In this document: piece after piece, positions 17,362 through 25,786 of the stretch | How positions within the stretch are numbered: the stretch's first letter is position 1 | How the letters are laid out: each line of letters begins with the position of its first letter | Origin: DATBGS01 sp036557885 | GTDB lineage: Bacteria; Chloroflexota; Ktedonobacteria; Ktedonobacterales; DATBGS01 | Assembly: GCA_036557885.1 (NCBI GenBank) | Contig: DATBGS010000010.1 | Coordinates: forward strand, 1-64,000 | DNA length: 64,000 bases | Direction: 5' to 3' | Made by a program: the position numbers and the translations under genes | The notes under the pieces: generated by a model | The model's database searches: none | What the model saw: only the letters and a program-made list of their open reading frames with translations | What the model was told of the DNA's origin: nothing

Positions 17362-19941
17362 TTAGATCAGATGGTGCTCCACTGCAAAGCGCGTGGCGGC
17401 GCTGCGCGTATTGACGCCAAGTTTGTTGTAGATGGAGGTGAGATGCGTGCTGACGGTGCGGCGGCTAATCACCAGTTCGTCAGCGACTTCGTTATCTTTC
17501 AGGCCCTTTGCCACCAGCCGCAATACCTCTACTTCGCGTGATGTCAGGCCAGCAGGGTGAGTTGGGGTAGATTGGCGCGGCATTGCGGGCTTGTCTGAAG
17601 CGGGGGCTGAGGTGGCTGAAGCCTGCGTGTCATCTGCAAGGGCTGCTTCTAGCGACATGTTTCGCCCTGCTGCCTTCATTGACGCAAACCCGGCGTCTCC
17701 CAGGTGTGCCCGCGCAACAGCCAGTTGTGGAGCATACCAGGCTTCCAGCATTGGGGGAAGAGAGGCGCCCTCGGACTCTCGCAGGGCTTCGGCTGCCCCC
17801 CAGAGGCGCGCAGCCCAGTCCATGTGGCCCTGGGAAGCAAGAGCGCATCCAAGCCCTTCCACGCTGAGCGCCAGGAACCACTTATGCCCTAACTCGTGCA
17901 GGAGCGCCACGCTTTTTTCAAACAGGTGCCGCGCTTCTTCTGGCTCTTTATCCGTAAGCGCCAGCCAGCCCTGCCCGTAGAGTGCCCAGGCGATGCCACG
18001 CTTATCACCCATCTCTTGCAATAACTCCACACTCTCTTCAAGCCAGGGGCGCGTTGGGGGAATGTTCCCCTCGATAATCGCCAGATAGCTTGAAATCATC
18101 AGCGCGTAGGCGATTCCACGCTTATCGCCTACCTCTCTGGAGGTGGTCAAGCTCTCTTCCAACGTTGCGCGCGCGCGTGCGGACTCGCCCATCGTAAAGT
18201 ACACTAATCCTGCAAGCCAGGCCAGGCGTGAAATGCCTTCGAGGTCACCACTGGCCCGCACGATTGCCAGACCCTCCTCCAGCATTGGGCGCGCCTGGAT
18301 GTAGCGGCCCCGGTTGTAGGCAACAGCTGCCAGCATTTCCAGCGAATAGGCGATACCCCAGGTATTGTTCGTCTGCCGCGAAAGCGCCAATGCTTCATCC
18401 AGCAGCGTTTTCGACCTGGCATATTTGCTTTGCTCCAGGCTGACATATCCCAGCATCCACAGGGAGTTCACAATCCCCTGGGCATCTTTCAAAGCGCGAA
18501 AGAGCGTCAGACCCTCGTTGCAGAGGTGTTCCGCCTGGCCCAGATCGCCTTGCAGGGTGGCAAGCGTGCCTGCGGCGTTCAGCGCTCTGGCGCGTACCAA
18601 TGGTGTCGCTTGTTTGCTTTCAGGGAGCAGCGGCTCCAAAAAGCTGCGGCCCTCGCTGAGGTATCCACGCACCCACCAGAACCACCACAACGCCCCGCCC
18701 AGCCGCAGCACGCTTTCGGAATCATGCTGTTCAGCGAGCCAGCGCAAAGCAGCGCGCAGGTTTTCGTGCTCATGCTCCAGCAGGTCAAACCACCGCTTTT
18801 GCCCGGCGCTCCGCAGGTGCGGTTCTGCCTGCTCAGCCAGCGCCAGAAAGTAGCGGGCATGCGCGCGCTGCGTCGCCTCAGCCTCGCCGCTTTCCACTAA
18901 TTGTTCCCAGGCATACTCTCGGATAGTTTCCAATAACACAAAGCGCGGCTCACCATCCTCTTGCTCGTGCTGTTGCAGCAGGCTTTGATCAATCAACGCT
19001 GAAAGGCCATCCAGCACTGGCTGTGTGCTGCTTCCGGCAATCGCTTCCACTGCCGCCAGCGTGCTGCCATTCACAAACACCGACAGCCGACGCAGGAGCC
19101 GCTGTTCCTCCGGCTTGAGCAGATCATAGCTCCAGGCCAGCGTGCTGCGCAGGGTTTGTTGTCGGGGGGGGACATCCAGCAGCGGGCCGGACAAGACGTG
19201 CAGGCGATGTTCTAGCCGCGTCAGCAGGGCTTGCGGGGGGAGCAATTTAATGCGCTTCGCAGCCAGTTCAATTGCCAGGGGCAATCCATCCAGGCGCAGG
19301 CAAATCTGCGCTACAGCGTATACATTTGCCGGGGTGAGTTGGAAGTCGGGCTTGATCGCCTGGGCACGCTGCACAAAAAGCGCCGCTGCCGCGTTGTGCG
19401 CTACCACGCTGCTATCGCTGGCATGTTTCGGGTCGGGCAGCGCCAGCGGCGCTACTTGAAACTCTTGCTCTCCGCGCACATGCAGCACTGCCCGGCTCGT
19501 TATCAGCAGCTTGAACGTGGGGCAGGTCGCTAACAATTCCGCAAGCTGACGGGCGGCTGGCACCACCTGTTCAAAGTTATCCAGCAGCAACAGCAGTTGG
19601 CGCCCAGACAGATAGCTTTGCAGCCGCTCCATCAAGGGCAAATCGCCCGCTTCGCGCAAGCCCAATGCCTGCGCGATGGTTGGCAAGACCAGTTCAGGAT
19701 CGCTGATGGGCGCCAGCGGCACAAAAGAGACGCCATCCACAAAATCATCCAGCAGCGCCTGGGCTACCTCGATGCTCAGGCGCGTTTTGCCGATGCCACC
19801 TGTGCCGGTGAGCGTGAGCAGGCGCACGTCCGGCCTGCGCAGCAGCGCGCACAGCGTGGCGACCTCTTGCTCGCGCCCGATCAAGGGTGTTAATTGCGCA
19901 GGGAGGTTGGTAACGGTGATCTGTTCTAATTTGTGTATCAT
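17362..19941 (-). CDS. LuxR-type regulator with AAA/STAND ATPase and TPR repeats
   Basis: 859 residues. The N-terminal ATPase has P-loop GTGGIGKT (46-53) and the segment LLLLDNFEQVVPAA. A TPR-like array follows (about 420-730, with strings such as ALNAAGTLATLQGDLGQAE). A C-terminal LuxR helix-turn-helix contains LTSREVEVLRLVAKGLKDNE and TVSTHLTSIYNKLGV. Such proteins are signal-gated transcription factors. ATG 19941 has AGAGGGA upstream. It is divergent from a small winged-helix gene and the dioxygenase operon, which are possible targets. Nothing in the sequence identifies the inducer. Confidence 0.92.
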   Translation of the reverse strand: MIHKLEQITVTNLPAQLTPLIGREQEVATLCALLRRPDVRLLTLTGTGGIGKTRLSIEVAQALLDDFVDGVSFVPLAPISDPELVLPTIAQALGLREAGDLPLMERLQSYLSGRQLLLLLDNFEQVVPAARQLAELLATCPTFKLLITSRAVLHVRGEQEFQVAPLALPDPKHASDSSVVAHNAAAALFVQRAQAIKPDFQLTPANVYAVAQICLRLDGLPLAIELAAKRIKLLPPQALLTRLEHRLHVLSGPLLDVPPRQQTLRSTLAWSYDLLKPEEQRLLRRLSVFVNGSTLAAVEAIAGSSTQPVLDGLSALIDQSLLQQHEQEDGEPRFVLLETIREYAWEQLVESGEAEATQRAHARYFLALAEQAEPHLRSAGQKRWFDLLEHEHENLRAALRWLAEQHDSESVLRLGGALWWFWWVRGYLSEGRSFLEPLLPESKQATPLVRARALNAAGTLATLQGDLGQAEHLCNEGLTLFRALKDAQGIVNSLWMLGYVSLEQSKYARSKTLLDEALALSRQTNNTWGIAYSLEMLAAVAYNRGRYIQARPMLEEGLAIVRASGDLEGISRLAWLAGLVYFTMGESARARATLEESLTTSREVGDKRGIAYALMISSYLAIIEGNIPPTRPWLEESVELLQEMGDKRGIAWALYGQGWLALTDKEPEEARHLFEKSVALLHELGHKWFLALSVEGLGCALASQGHMDWAARLWGAAEALRESEGASLPPMLEAWYAPQLAVARAHLGDAGFASMKAAGRNMSLEAALADDTQASATSAPASDKPAMPRQSTPTHPAGLTSREVEVLRLVAKGLKDNEVADELVISRRTVSTHLTSIYNKLGVNTRSAATRFAVEHHLI

Positions 19942-20160
19942 CTTGTTCCCTCTAGCCTCAGCGCAGGCTCATCTGGTCGTGCCCATTATAACGAGATGGA
20001 CTGGCTTTGTATAGAGAATGATTTGACAAGAAGCCGGACGCCTTCTGTCCTGGGCTAACGGCTTCTCGACAGATATTGAGTTCACTCTTAGTTCAGTGTA
20101 GGTGTTCAAAAAAGTCATGGCATATGGTAGTATGGCCGCCTGAAAATGGAAGGAGTGCGT

Positions 20161-20370
20161 ATGCCTGAGGACTTTGTAACAAAAACGGAAGCGATCAAAT
20201 TTATCGGGGATGAATCTGGATATGGAAGGCATGTTGTTGGGAAAAAACTACAGGAAATGGCTCGCCAGGGAAAGATAACGATTGAACGCGACCCCTCTGA
20301 TAGGCGCAAGCTGCGCATTCGCAAAGCAGATTTACCTCTTGTCATTTCGGCTTTAACTGGCGACCTATGA
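20161..20370 (+). CDS. Small winged-helix-like DNA-binding protein
   Basis: 69 residues. The second ATG (20161) is chosen because AAGGAG lies 5 nt before it; an ATG at 20146 would add five residues. The pattern helix (KTEAIKFIGDESG), recognition-like helix (HVVGKKLQEMARQGK), then two strands (ITIERDPSDRRKLRIRKADL) fits a minimal winged helix. It could regulate the downstream dioxygenase genes. There is no close named family I can give. Confidence 0.6.
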   Translation: MPEDFVTKTEAIKFIGDESGYGRHVVGKKLQEMARQGKITIERDPSDRRKLRIRKADLPLVISALTGDL

Positions 20371-20390
20371 AGGCGAGCGCCAGCTTCGCC

Positions 20391-20419
20391 TTGCAAGCCT
20401 GCCTCGCCTGCGGTACGAT
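20391..20419 (+). promoter_or_regulatory. Candidate promoter of the dioxygenase operon
   Basis: TTGCAA (20391-20396) and TACGAT (20414-20419) with exactly 17 bp between, 40 bp before the dioxygenase ATG, which has AAGGAGG as ribosome site. Confidence 0.55.
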
Positions 20420-20457
20420 GAGAGCCAGGCATCAGAAAGCGTACCAAGGAGGCAGCA

Positions 20458-21564
20458 ATGGCCCTGCCCATTACCCAAAACTCTGAACTTCTGGCCGCTC
20501 TGGAGCGCGGCGAAACGCTTCCAGCGGAATGGTATACCAATAAAGATCTCTTTCGGTTGGAACAAAAGCGTATCTTTCGGCGCACCTGGCAATATGTGGG
20601 GCTGACCGAGCAGGTAGCCCAGCCAGGCGATTTCTTCACGTTCACGATAGATAACGTGCCCATTGTGCTCACCCACGATCTAAACGGGCAACTGCGCGGC
20701 TTTGTCAATGTTTGCCGACATCGCGGCTCGCAGTTGGTGCTGGATGAATGCGGGCACCGCGCTACTCTGCAATGTCATTACCACGCCTGGACGTATAACC
20801 TGGACGGCACGCTGCGCGCTGCGCCCGGCGCTAAAAATGAGCCTGACTTTAAGAAAGAAGACATTACGCTCATCCCTGTGCATGTAGAAACGTGGGGACC
20901 GTTCATTTTCGTCAATCTGGATACGCTAGCGCAGCCGCTGCATAAAGTTCTGGGCGAACTTCCGGCGCTGGTGGAGGCGACGGGGCTGCCGCTCAATGCT
21001 ATCAAGCGCCGTGTTCGGCGGACGTATGAGATTGCCGCTAACTGGAAGGTGGTCGTGGATAATTATCTGGAATGCTACCACTGCCCGGTGGCGCATCCGG
21101 CTTTCGCTGATCTGATTGACCTGGACCAGTACACCATCCGCGAGTACGAGTATTTCTCCACGCAGGCCGGACCCGTCACGAACGCCGCGAAAGCAGGAGG
21201 CGCCGCCAACCTCTACGAAATTGGTGAGGGCGTGCAGGCGGGCTTTTATGTGTTCCTCTGGCCGAACTTCACGCTGAATATTTACCCCGGCCCAGGCAAT
21301 GTCTCGCTCAATCTGTTTGTGCCGCTGGCGGTGAATAAGACGCTGGCGGTGTACGATTATTGTTTTTTGGATGCTGTTAGCCAGGACGAGGAGCGCGATT
21401 TTATCAAGTTTATTGATCAGGTGCAGGAAGAAGACATTGTGCTGTGTGAATCGGTGCAGCGTGGCCTCAGCACCGGCTTCTTTGAGCGCGGCAAGCTGAT
21501 GCTGCACCGCGAAAACGCGCTGCGCCACTTCCAGAAGCTGGTGTATGGGGTGATGTCGCGGTAA
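20458..21564 (+). CDS. Rieske aromatic-ring-hydroxylating dioxygenase, alpha subunit
   Basis: The 368-residue protein has a Rieske [2Fe-2S] site (C86, H88, C106, H109: CRHRG and CHYH) and a mononuclear-iron site (DNYLECYHCPVAHP, residues 201-214, with H208, H213 and bridging Asp/Glu). The family oxygenates aromatic or quaternary-amine substrates using electrons from a reductase. No reductase, ferredoxin or beta subunit is encoded nearby, so it resembles the stand-alone homotrimeric members. A ring-cleavage-type VOC protein follows 19 bp downstream, suggesting an aromatic pathway. Confidence 0.9.
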   Translation: MALPITQNSELLAALERGETLPAEWYTNKDLFRLEQKRIFRRTWQYVGLTEQVAQPGDFFTFTIDNVPIVLTHDLNGQLRGFVNVCRHRGSQLVLDECGHRATLQCHYHAWTYNLDGTLRAAPGAKNEPDFKKEDITLIPVHVETWGPFIFVNLDTLAQPLHKVLGELPALVEATGLPLNAIKRRVRRTYEIAANWKVVVDNYLECYHCPVAHPAFADLIDLDQYTIREYEYFSTQAGPVTNAAKAGGAANLYEIGEGVQAGFYVFLWPNFTLNIYPGPGNVSLNLFVPLAVNKTLAVYDYCFLDAVSQDEERDFIKFIDQVQEEDIVLCESVQRGLSTGFFERGKLMLHRENALRHFQKLVYGVMSR

Positions 21565-21583
21565 GCCAGAAGGAATACGCTAC

Positions 21584-22387
21584 ATGAAAGAACAAACAAT
21601 CTCAGAGAGCAGCGCCGAAACTCAAGCTGCCTGGCCGCTGCGCCGCGTTGGGCTGCGCGTGCTGAATCTGGAAACGAGTAGTGCATACTACAAGAAGCTG
21701 GGCTTTGCTGTTGTCAGGGATGAGCAGCAAGAAGGCATCGTTGGCATGGGCGTGGGCAACACCGAGTTGCTGACGCTGCGTCACCTGCCAGAGGGGAAGC
21801 CGCGCCCCCGGCGCACAGCGGGGCTGTATCATTTTGCCATCCTGGTACCAGGTGAGGAGGAGCTTGGTTCGTTCCTGCTGCATTGCGTGCAGGAGCACAT
21901 CGAACTGGAGGGCGCATCGGACCATCTGGTAAGCCAGGCGCTCTACCTGCGCGACCCGGAAAACAATGGCATCGAGGTCTATGCTGACCGCCCACGCGAG
22001 ACATGGCAGTGGGAAAATAAGACGCTGCGTATGGGGACGCTGCCGCTGGATTTGCGGCGGCTGTTGGGTCTGGGGCATGCGTTTGCGGGTTTCCCCGAAG
22101 GCACGAAGCTGGGACATATGCACCTGAATGTGGGCAACCTGGACAACAGCCGGACGTTTTATGAGAAGCTGGGCATGGAGCTTACCGTTGGCCTGGCTGG
22201 AAGCGCCAATTTCCTTTCCTGGGATGGCTACCACCACCATCTGGGCATTAACCTTTGGGAAGGGCGCAATGCTGCCCGCCAGGAGCCAGATGTGAGCGGG
22301 GTAGATTTCTTCGAGCTTTCCCGCCCTGGCCTGGAGCCAGCCACGTTGCAAGACGCCGACGGGGTGCAGGTGATTATCAGCAAGTAG
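21584..22387 (+). CDS. VOC-family ring-cleavage dioxygenase (CatE-like)
   Basis: 267 residues forming two vicinal-oxygen-chelate halves. The first starts RRVGLRVLNLETSSAYYKKLG and contains GLYHFAILVP and DPENNGIEVYADRPRETW, a signature of CatE-type catechol 2,3-dioxygenases. The second starts GTKLGHMHLNVGNLDNSRTFYEKLG. His in YHFAIL, His in GHMHL and Glu residues are candidate metal ligands. It shares the operon with the Rieske oxygenase. An intrinsic terminator lies in the following foldback element. Glyoxalase-like function is the main alternative. Confidence 0.85.
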   Translation: MKEQTISESSAETQAAWPLRRVGLRVLNLETSSAYYKKLGFAVVRDEQQEGIVGMGVGNTELLTLRHLPEGKPRPRRTAGLYHFAILVPGEEELGSFLLHCVQEHIELEGASDHLVSQALYLRDPENNGIEVYADRPRETWQWENKTLRMGTLPLDLRRLLGLGHAFAGFPEGTKLGHMHLNVGNLDNSRTFYEKLGMELTVGLAGSANFLSWDGYHHHLGINLWEGRNAARQEPDVSGVDFFELSRPGLEPATLQDADGVQVIISK

Positions 22388-22443
22388 CATCGCTCTCACA
22401 ACCAGGCGCTGCCGATTGAATGAAGTTTTACCAATGAGGTAGG

Positions 22444-22674
22444 CCACGCAGGCTGGCGACTAAAGATCCCCCAGAGGGGGCAAGCCGCGCCTAAGGGCGT
22501 TCCGCCACCCCCAGGGCAAGGGGGCACCCTAAGACAGAAGGGCACGGCGGCAAAACCCGCCTGCGCGGGTTAGGACGAAACCCAGTCCGCGCAGGCGGAC
22601 TTCGTGGCCCGCAGGCTCTTAGGCGCGGCTGTGCCCCCGTTCTTCACGGGGGTTTTAACAGCCAGCCTGCGTGG
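22444..22674. repeat. 231-bp foldback element (nested inverted repeats)
   Basis: The 403-bp gap between the VOC and DUF4132 genes holds this element. Outer arms CCACGCAGGCTGGC (22444-22457) and its perfect complement (22661-22674) enclose second arms GCCGCGCCTAAG (22484-22495) and complement (22618-22629). Inside these are CCGCCTGCGCGG and CCGCGCAGGCGG, also exact complements, plus local hairpins such as CCCCCAGAGGGGG. No coding frame is convincing. It could be a MITE-like element or a structured RNA. Confidence 0.8.
22634..22656 (+). terminator. Intrinsic terminator in the foldback element
   Basis: CCCCCGT-TCTTC-ACGGGGG followed by TTTT, reading out of the VOC gene. Confidence 0.6.
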
Positions 22675-22716
22675 ACCAGATAATTGCTAAAACCTTATAA
22701 AACCGGCGGTACGCCC

Positions 22717-22803
22717 CCAACCCGGCATCTCTTCCATAATTTTGCCGTTCGTTAGGAATATCGAGACAACACGAGCGGAGGAAAGAAGAGATGCCGGAGT
22801 TGG
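22717..22803 (+). promoter_or_regulatory. Hairpin covering the start codon of the first DUF4132 gene
   Basis: CCGGCATCTCTTC (22722-22734) is an exact complement of GAAGAGATGCCGG (22785-22797), which contains the ATG at 22791. The stem extends by CCAAC (22717-22721) with GTTGG (22799-22803) past a one-base bulge, and the loop is 50 nt. If transcribed it would hide the start codon and part of the GGAGGAAAGAAGAG ribosome site. Confidence 0.7.
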
Positions 22804-25763
22804 ACGCATCCGAGTTACTTGAGAAGCTGGCCTCACATTGCCGCCAGGCAAACTATCCAGCACCCCTTGTTGATGCTATCCACAGCTATCTGGCGGGCGC
22901 CGGTTCGCTGGCAGAGGTGGAGCAGCAGTGGCAGACGTTCAATAGCCCGCAGCAGCAAATAGTTGTCCCCAGCTTGTGCAGCCTTTCCCTGAGCGAGGGT
23001 GGGCAGCTTCACGAGTTTGATCGGCGCCGCCTGGACATCACGCTTGCCACTGGCAACAGTGAGAGCATGTTGGATGGGTTGACGCTGCAAGCCCCATTCG
23101 ACGATTTGTACCGCTACCTCTCTGAGCAGGCCGCCGCGCAGCAGCAGGCGCTTAATTATCTGCTCGCCAGCTATGATTGGATGAGGGACGAGCAGCCAAC
23201 TCCTCTGGGGCATTTGCTGCTGCGCTTTCTGCCTGAGCACTTCCAGGCCATGCTGCCGCTGATGCCGCAGCTTAGCTGGGATGCTGAATATGCCGAGTTT
23301 CTGAGTCTGCTGTTGTGGGCACAGCCACCTTTTGTTGATCTGGTCTGGCAAACGCTCCAGCAGGTGCCGCAAGGCAATCTGGGCGATTGCGCTGATCCGC
23401 TGATGAAAGCTGACCCGGAACGCTTCCGCGAATGGACGCGCAAGATCGCCAGTTCCAACGGGCCAGGCGATGAGGATGATCAGGCAACGGCGTTGCAGGC
23501 GCTCTTTGAGCATGACATCGCCAATCACCTTGAGGTTGCAGAGGCAGCAGCGGTAGGCCAGCGCACCTTCACAAGCAAATGGCGAACACGGCAGGTGCGC
23601 CAGGCAGCGCTTGAAGCGCTCTGGCGCTTTGATTCGGTCAAGTATCTGGCTCTGGTTGAGGAGGCGGTGCTCGGCAATGAATGGCATCTGGCTGATAGCG
23701 CGATGGATTTATTTGAGGCTGCCGACTTTGAGATGGTACGCCCCAGCCTGGAACGCTGCGCAGCAAAGGCACTGCCGCAGATGGCATATCGCGCAGCAAA
23801 GCGGCTGCTTGAAAACGAGTGGGCGGGGCGCGAGGATTACGCGCTGGGGCTGCTCTCGCATCGCTCCAAACAGGTGCGCGACCTGGCGGTTGAGTGGCTG
23901 GCCTCGCAAGGCGCAGCCCTGCTTGATCGGGTAATTCCTCTCCTCAAGAGCGCCAGCGCTGCGACACGTCTGGCCGCTGTGCAGATTCTGACGAAGGCTG
24001 GCGGCGAGCACACTCAGGCGCTGCTGGCGGAGCAGTTCAAGCGGGAAAAGGCTGTCACCGTCAAGCAGGCTATCGTGGATGCGATTGGGCTGCCGGAACT
24101 GCCAGGCGATGTGCCCCTTGCCAGCCAGATTGCCAGCATCAGCGCCGCAGCAAGCAAAGCAAGTAAAACCACGCTGCGCTGGCTCAACAGAGAAGAGACG
24201 TTTGGGCTGCGCTGGGTGACAGGCGAGGCGGTGCCGTTTCCCGTTGTGCGCTACCTGCTCATCTGCCAGGCGCGTATGAAGCAGGCGCAGCTAGAGATGA
24301 ATGCGCGGCACATTTTGGCGCTGCTGGATGCGCAAACAACCGGCGCAGGTGGCATGGCGCTTTTCACCAGTTGGCTGAAGCGAGGCACGAACGCCAAAGA
24401 AAGCTGGCTGCTGCCGCTGTGTGGGGCGCTGGCAGGCGATCAACTGATTCAGCCGATGCGCCGCGAGATTGAGCGCTGGGGCAAGAAGACACGCGGGGCG
24501 CTGGCCGCCAAAGCAGTGCAGGCAATGGCGATGATTGGCAGCGATCTGGCGCTGACCGAGGTGAGCGATCTGGCGCAAAACAGCAAAGTGGGCCGGGTGA
24601 AAACTGCGGCGCGCGAGACTATGGCGGCTGTGGCGGCGCGCCTGGGCGTTTCGCGTGAAGAACTGGATGATCGAATCGCGCCGCGCCTGGGATTTGATGA
24701 GCGGGGCGAGCGCCGCCTGGACTACGGGCCGCGCCAGTTCACGGTGCGGCTAGGCTTTGATCTCAAGCTCTCTGTTTTTGACGACGCGGGCAAACGGCTC
24801 ACGACGCCGCCCAGAGGCGGCAAACGAGATGAGCCTGTGAAATACCGGGCGGCGCTGGAGACGTGGCAACTGCTGAAGAAATCGCTGCCGAATGCGATTG
24901 CCCGGCAAACCGAGCGGCTGGAACACGCGCTTGCCACGCAGCGCGCCTGGACTCTGGAGCGGTGGCGCCAGTTGTTCCATCAGCATCCGCTGCTGCGCAC
25001 CTTCAGCACCAGGCTGGTCTGGGGCGTGGTGGCAGTGGATGGAAGCAGCTACACGCTGCTGTTTCGTCCGCTGGAAGATGGCTCGTTTACCGATGCTGAT
25101 GACGAGCAGGTGAGCCTCCCAGACGAGGGCCAGATTCGCCTGGTTCATCCAGTAGAGCTTGGTGAGGAGACGCTCGCGGCCTGGCTGCAACACCTGAGCG
25201 ATTACGAGATTACGCCGCCATTCCCCCAACTGAGCCGCCCAATGCTGACCCTGGCCGATGAGCAGCGCGATGCTTGTAACTGGGAGGCGTACAAAGGCTA
25301 TATGGTGCCCGGCAAGGCTTTTGTGGAGCGCTATCGGCGGGCAGGATGGGAGCCAGCCGATGAGGAGCGCGGCGAGGGCTATAACCTGATCTGGAAGGCG
25401 TTTTCTGCTGCGAGCGTTGAAGCCTTGCTGGAGATTGGGTGTCTTCCCGTCGGATACGAGGGAGGCTGGCCGACGCCGCTCATCCGGCTGTGCTTTGCGC
25501 GCGCTGGGGCGGTGGCGCGTATCAAGCAGGCCAGCGAAAATGACAGCGACAGCGAAACAGACAACGATGACGATGCGTTTGATCCCTATACCCACCCACA
25601 CAGGATTATCGAGCAAGATTTGCTGAAACTTGGGGAGATACCGCCAGTGGTCTTCAGCGAGGCCGCTGCCAATGTGCAGAGCTTTGCCGCGCTGGGGAGT
25701 TACGACGAGCACTGGCAAAAACGTCTGACCGAGGAAGTTGACGAGGACGACATCCCCTTCTAA
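22791..25763 (+). CDS. DUF4132 protein with HEAT-like repeats, paralogue 1
   Basis: 990 residues. The first two thirds are helical repeats of HEAT type (for example HRSKQVRDLAVEWLASQGAALLD and AATRLAAVQILTKAGG). The C-terminal third is the DUF4132 region, with RRLDYGPRQFTVRLG, HPLLRTFSTRLVWGV, FRPLEDGSFTD and IRLVHPVELGEETLAAW. An acidic loop (ENDSDSETDNDDD) sits near the end. There is no WGR domain, which many DUF4132 proteins have. The ATG sits in a GGAGGAAAGAAGAG context and inside the hairpin described separately. It is first of three tandem paralogues 23 to 128 bp apart. The molecular function of DUF4132 is not established. Confidence 0.87.
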   Translation: MPELDASELLEKLASHCRQANYPAPLVDAIHSYLAGAGSLAEVEQQWQTFNSPQQQIVVPSLCSLSLSEGGQLHEFDRRRLDITLATGNSESMLDGLTLQAPFDDLYRYLSEQAAAQQQALNYLLASYDWMRDEQPTPLGHLLLRFLPEHFQAMLPLMPQLSWDAEYAEFLSLLLWAQPPFVDLVWQTLQQVPQGNLGDCADPLMKADPERFREWTRKIASSNGPGDEDDQATALQALFEHDIANHLEVAEAAAVGQRTFTSKWRTRQVRQAALEALWRFDSVKYLALVEEAVLGNEWHLADSAMDLFEAADFEMVRPSLERCAAKALPQMAYRAAKRLLENEWAGREDYALGLLSHRSKQVRDLAVEWLASQGAALLDRVIPLLKSASAATRLAAVQILTKAGGEHTQALLAEQFKREKAVTVKQAIVDAIGLPELPGDVPLASQIASISAAASKASKTTLRWLNREETFGLRWVTGEAVPFPVVRYLLICQARMKQAQLEMNARHILALLDAQTTGAGGMALFTSWLKRGTNAKESWLLPLCGALAGDQLIQPMRREIERWGKKTRGALAAKAVQAMAMIGSDLALTEVSDLAQNSKVGRVKTAARETMAAVAARLGVSREELDDRIAPRLGFDERGERRLDYGPRQFTVRLGFDLKLSVFDDAGKRLTTPPRGGKRDEPVKYRAALETWQLLKKSLPNAIARQTERLEHALATQRAWTLERWRQLFHQHPLLRTFSTRLVWGVVAVDGSSYTLLFRPLEDGSFTDADDEQVSLPDEGQIRLVHPVELGEETLAAWLQHLSDYEITPPFPQLSRPMLTLADEQRDACNWEAYKGYMVPGKAFVERYRRAGWEPADEERGEGYNLIWKAFSAASVEALLEIGCLPVGYEGGWPTPLIRLCFARAGAVARIKQASENDSDSETDNDDDAFDPYTHPHRIIEQDLLKLGEIPPVVFSEAAANVQSFAALGSYDEHWQKRLTEEVDEDDIPF

Positions 25764-25786
25764 ATCAAGAAGATTGGAGCAATTGT

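Noticed and set aside
22444..22674. Insertion sequence
   Set aside because: No transposase frame and no target duplication that I could confirm; only a foldback element is supported.
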